A stretch of 6,195 nucleotides of DNA from JAUVIB01 sp964424545. Lineage in GTDB: Bacteria; Calditrichota; Calditrichia; Calditrichales; Calditrichaceae. A program made the translations under genes and the position numbers. The DNA lies in assembly GCA_964424545.1 (NCBI GenBank), contig CAYRJN010000215.1, positions 1 to 6,195 of the forward strand, in the 5' to 3' direction. Of this stretch, positions 6,159-6,195 are shown in pieces. The notes beneath the pieces were generated by a model that made no database searches, was not told the DNA's origin, and saw only the letters and a list, made by a program, of their open reading frames with translations. Numbering within the stretch: position 1 is the first letter of the stretch; every line of letters starts with the position of its first letter.

Positions 6159-6195
6159 TTTCTACTTAGTCAGTTAAGTTTTGTAGTTTTTTGTA

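Larger units (their letters stand above)
6083..6195. other. AT-rich leader upstream of the Fn3-TPR-barrel operon
   Basis: 113 bp with no supported gene. On the minus strand it contains a TAATTTTG box (6158-6151), the second GAAGTAATC copy (6129-6121) and a Shine-Dalgarno (6093-6087). There is also a weak inverted repeat ACTTA/TAAGT at 6164-6179. The operon promoter is expected here or just beyond the window edge. Confidence 0.6.

Noticed and set aside
6164..6179. ACTTA/TAAGT inverted repeat with T-rich flank as a terminator
   Set aside because: Only five AT-rich pairs, and the T-rich side faces the plus strand, where no gene ends.
1..6195. CRISPR arrays, tRNA or rRNA genes, insertion sequences, phage attachment sites
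   Set aside because: No regularly spaced repeats, cloverleaf or rRNA-like sequence, or transposase-like frame was seen on either strand.

Overview
All recognisable genes in this window lie on the minus strand and read from right to left. The DNA is AT-rich. The proteins look like those of a Gram-negative bacterium of the FCB superphylum (Bacteroidota, Ignavibacteria, Calditrichota or relatives). The reasons are signal peptides ending in '...AQ' or '...GQ', lysine- and asparagine-rich secreted proteins, a large predicted outer-membrane beta-barrel ending in Phe, multi-Fn3 exported proteins, and one TAnnTTTG-type promoter box. This placement is an inference; the window holds no phylogenetic marker good enough to settle it.

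Layout in transcription order. (1) 6195-6083: a 113-bp AT-rich leader with a candidate promoter box and a good Shine-Dalgarno sequence. (2) 6082-4109: a 657-residue secreted protein with five clear fibronectin type III domains after an N-terminal region that looks like a sixth, interrupted one. (3) After a 31-bp gap, 4077-2026: a 683-residue secreted protein built almost entirely of tetratricopeptide-like repeats. (4) After a 16-bp gap, 2009-270: a 579-residue predicted outer-membrane beta-barrel that starts with GTG behind a strong Shine-Dalgarno. (5) A 155-bp gap with a credible sigma70-type promoter and a 14-bp palindrome. (6) 114-1: the first 38 codons of hypA, the nickel metallochaperone for [NiFe]-hydrogenase maturation, cut by the window edge.

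The three large genes form a probable operon. All three products carry Sec signal peptides: one is predicted for the outer membrane, one is a periplasmic (or surface) repeat scaffold, and one is a beta-sandwich adhesive or structural protein. The simplest reading is one envelope or cell-surface apparatus: barrel as membrane anchor or pore, TPR protein as assembly scaffold, Fn3 protein as passenger or partner. I recognise no named system, so this is an inference from gene order and architecture. hypA probably belongs to a separate transcription unit that continues beyond the window.
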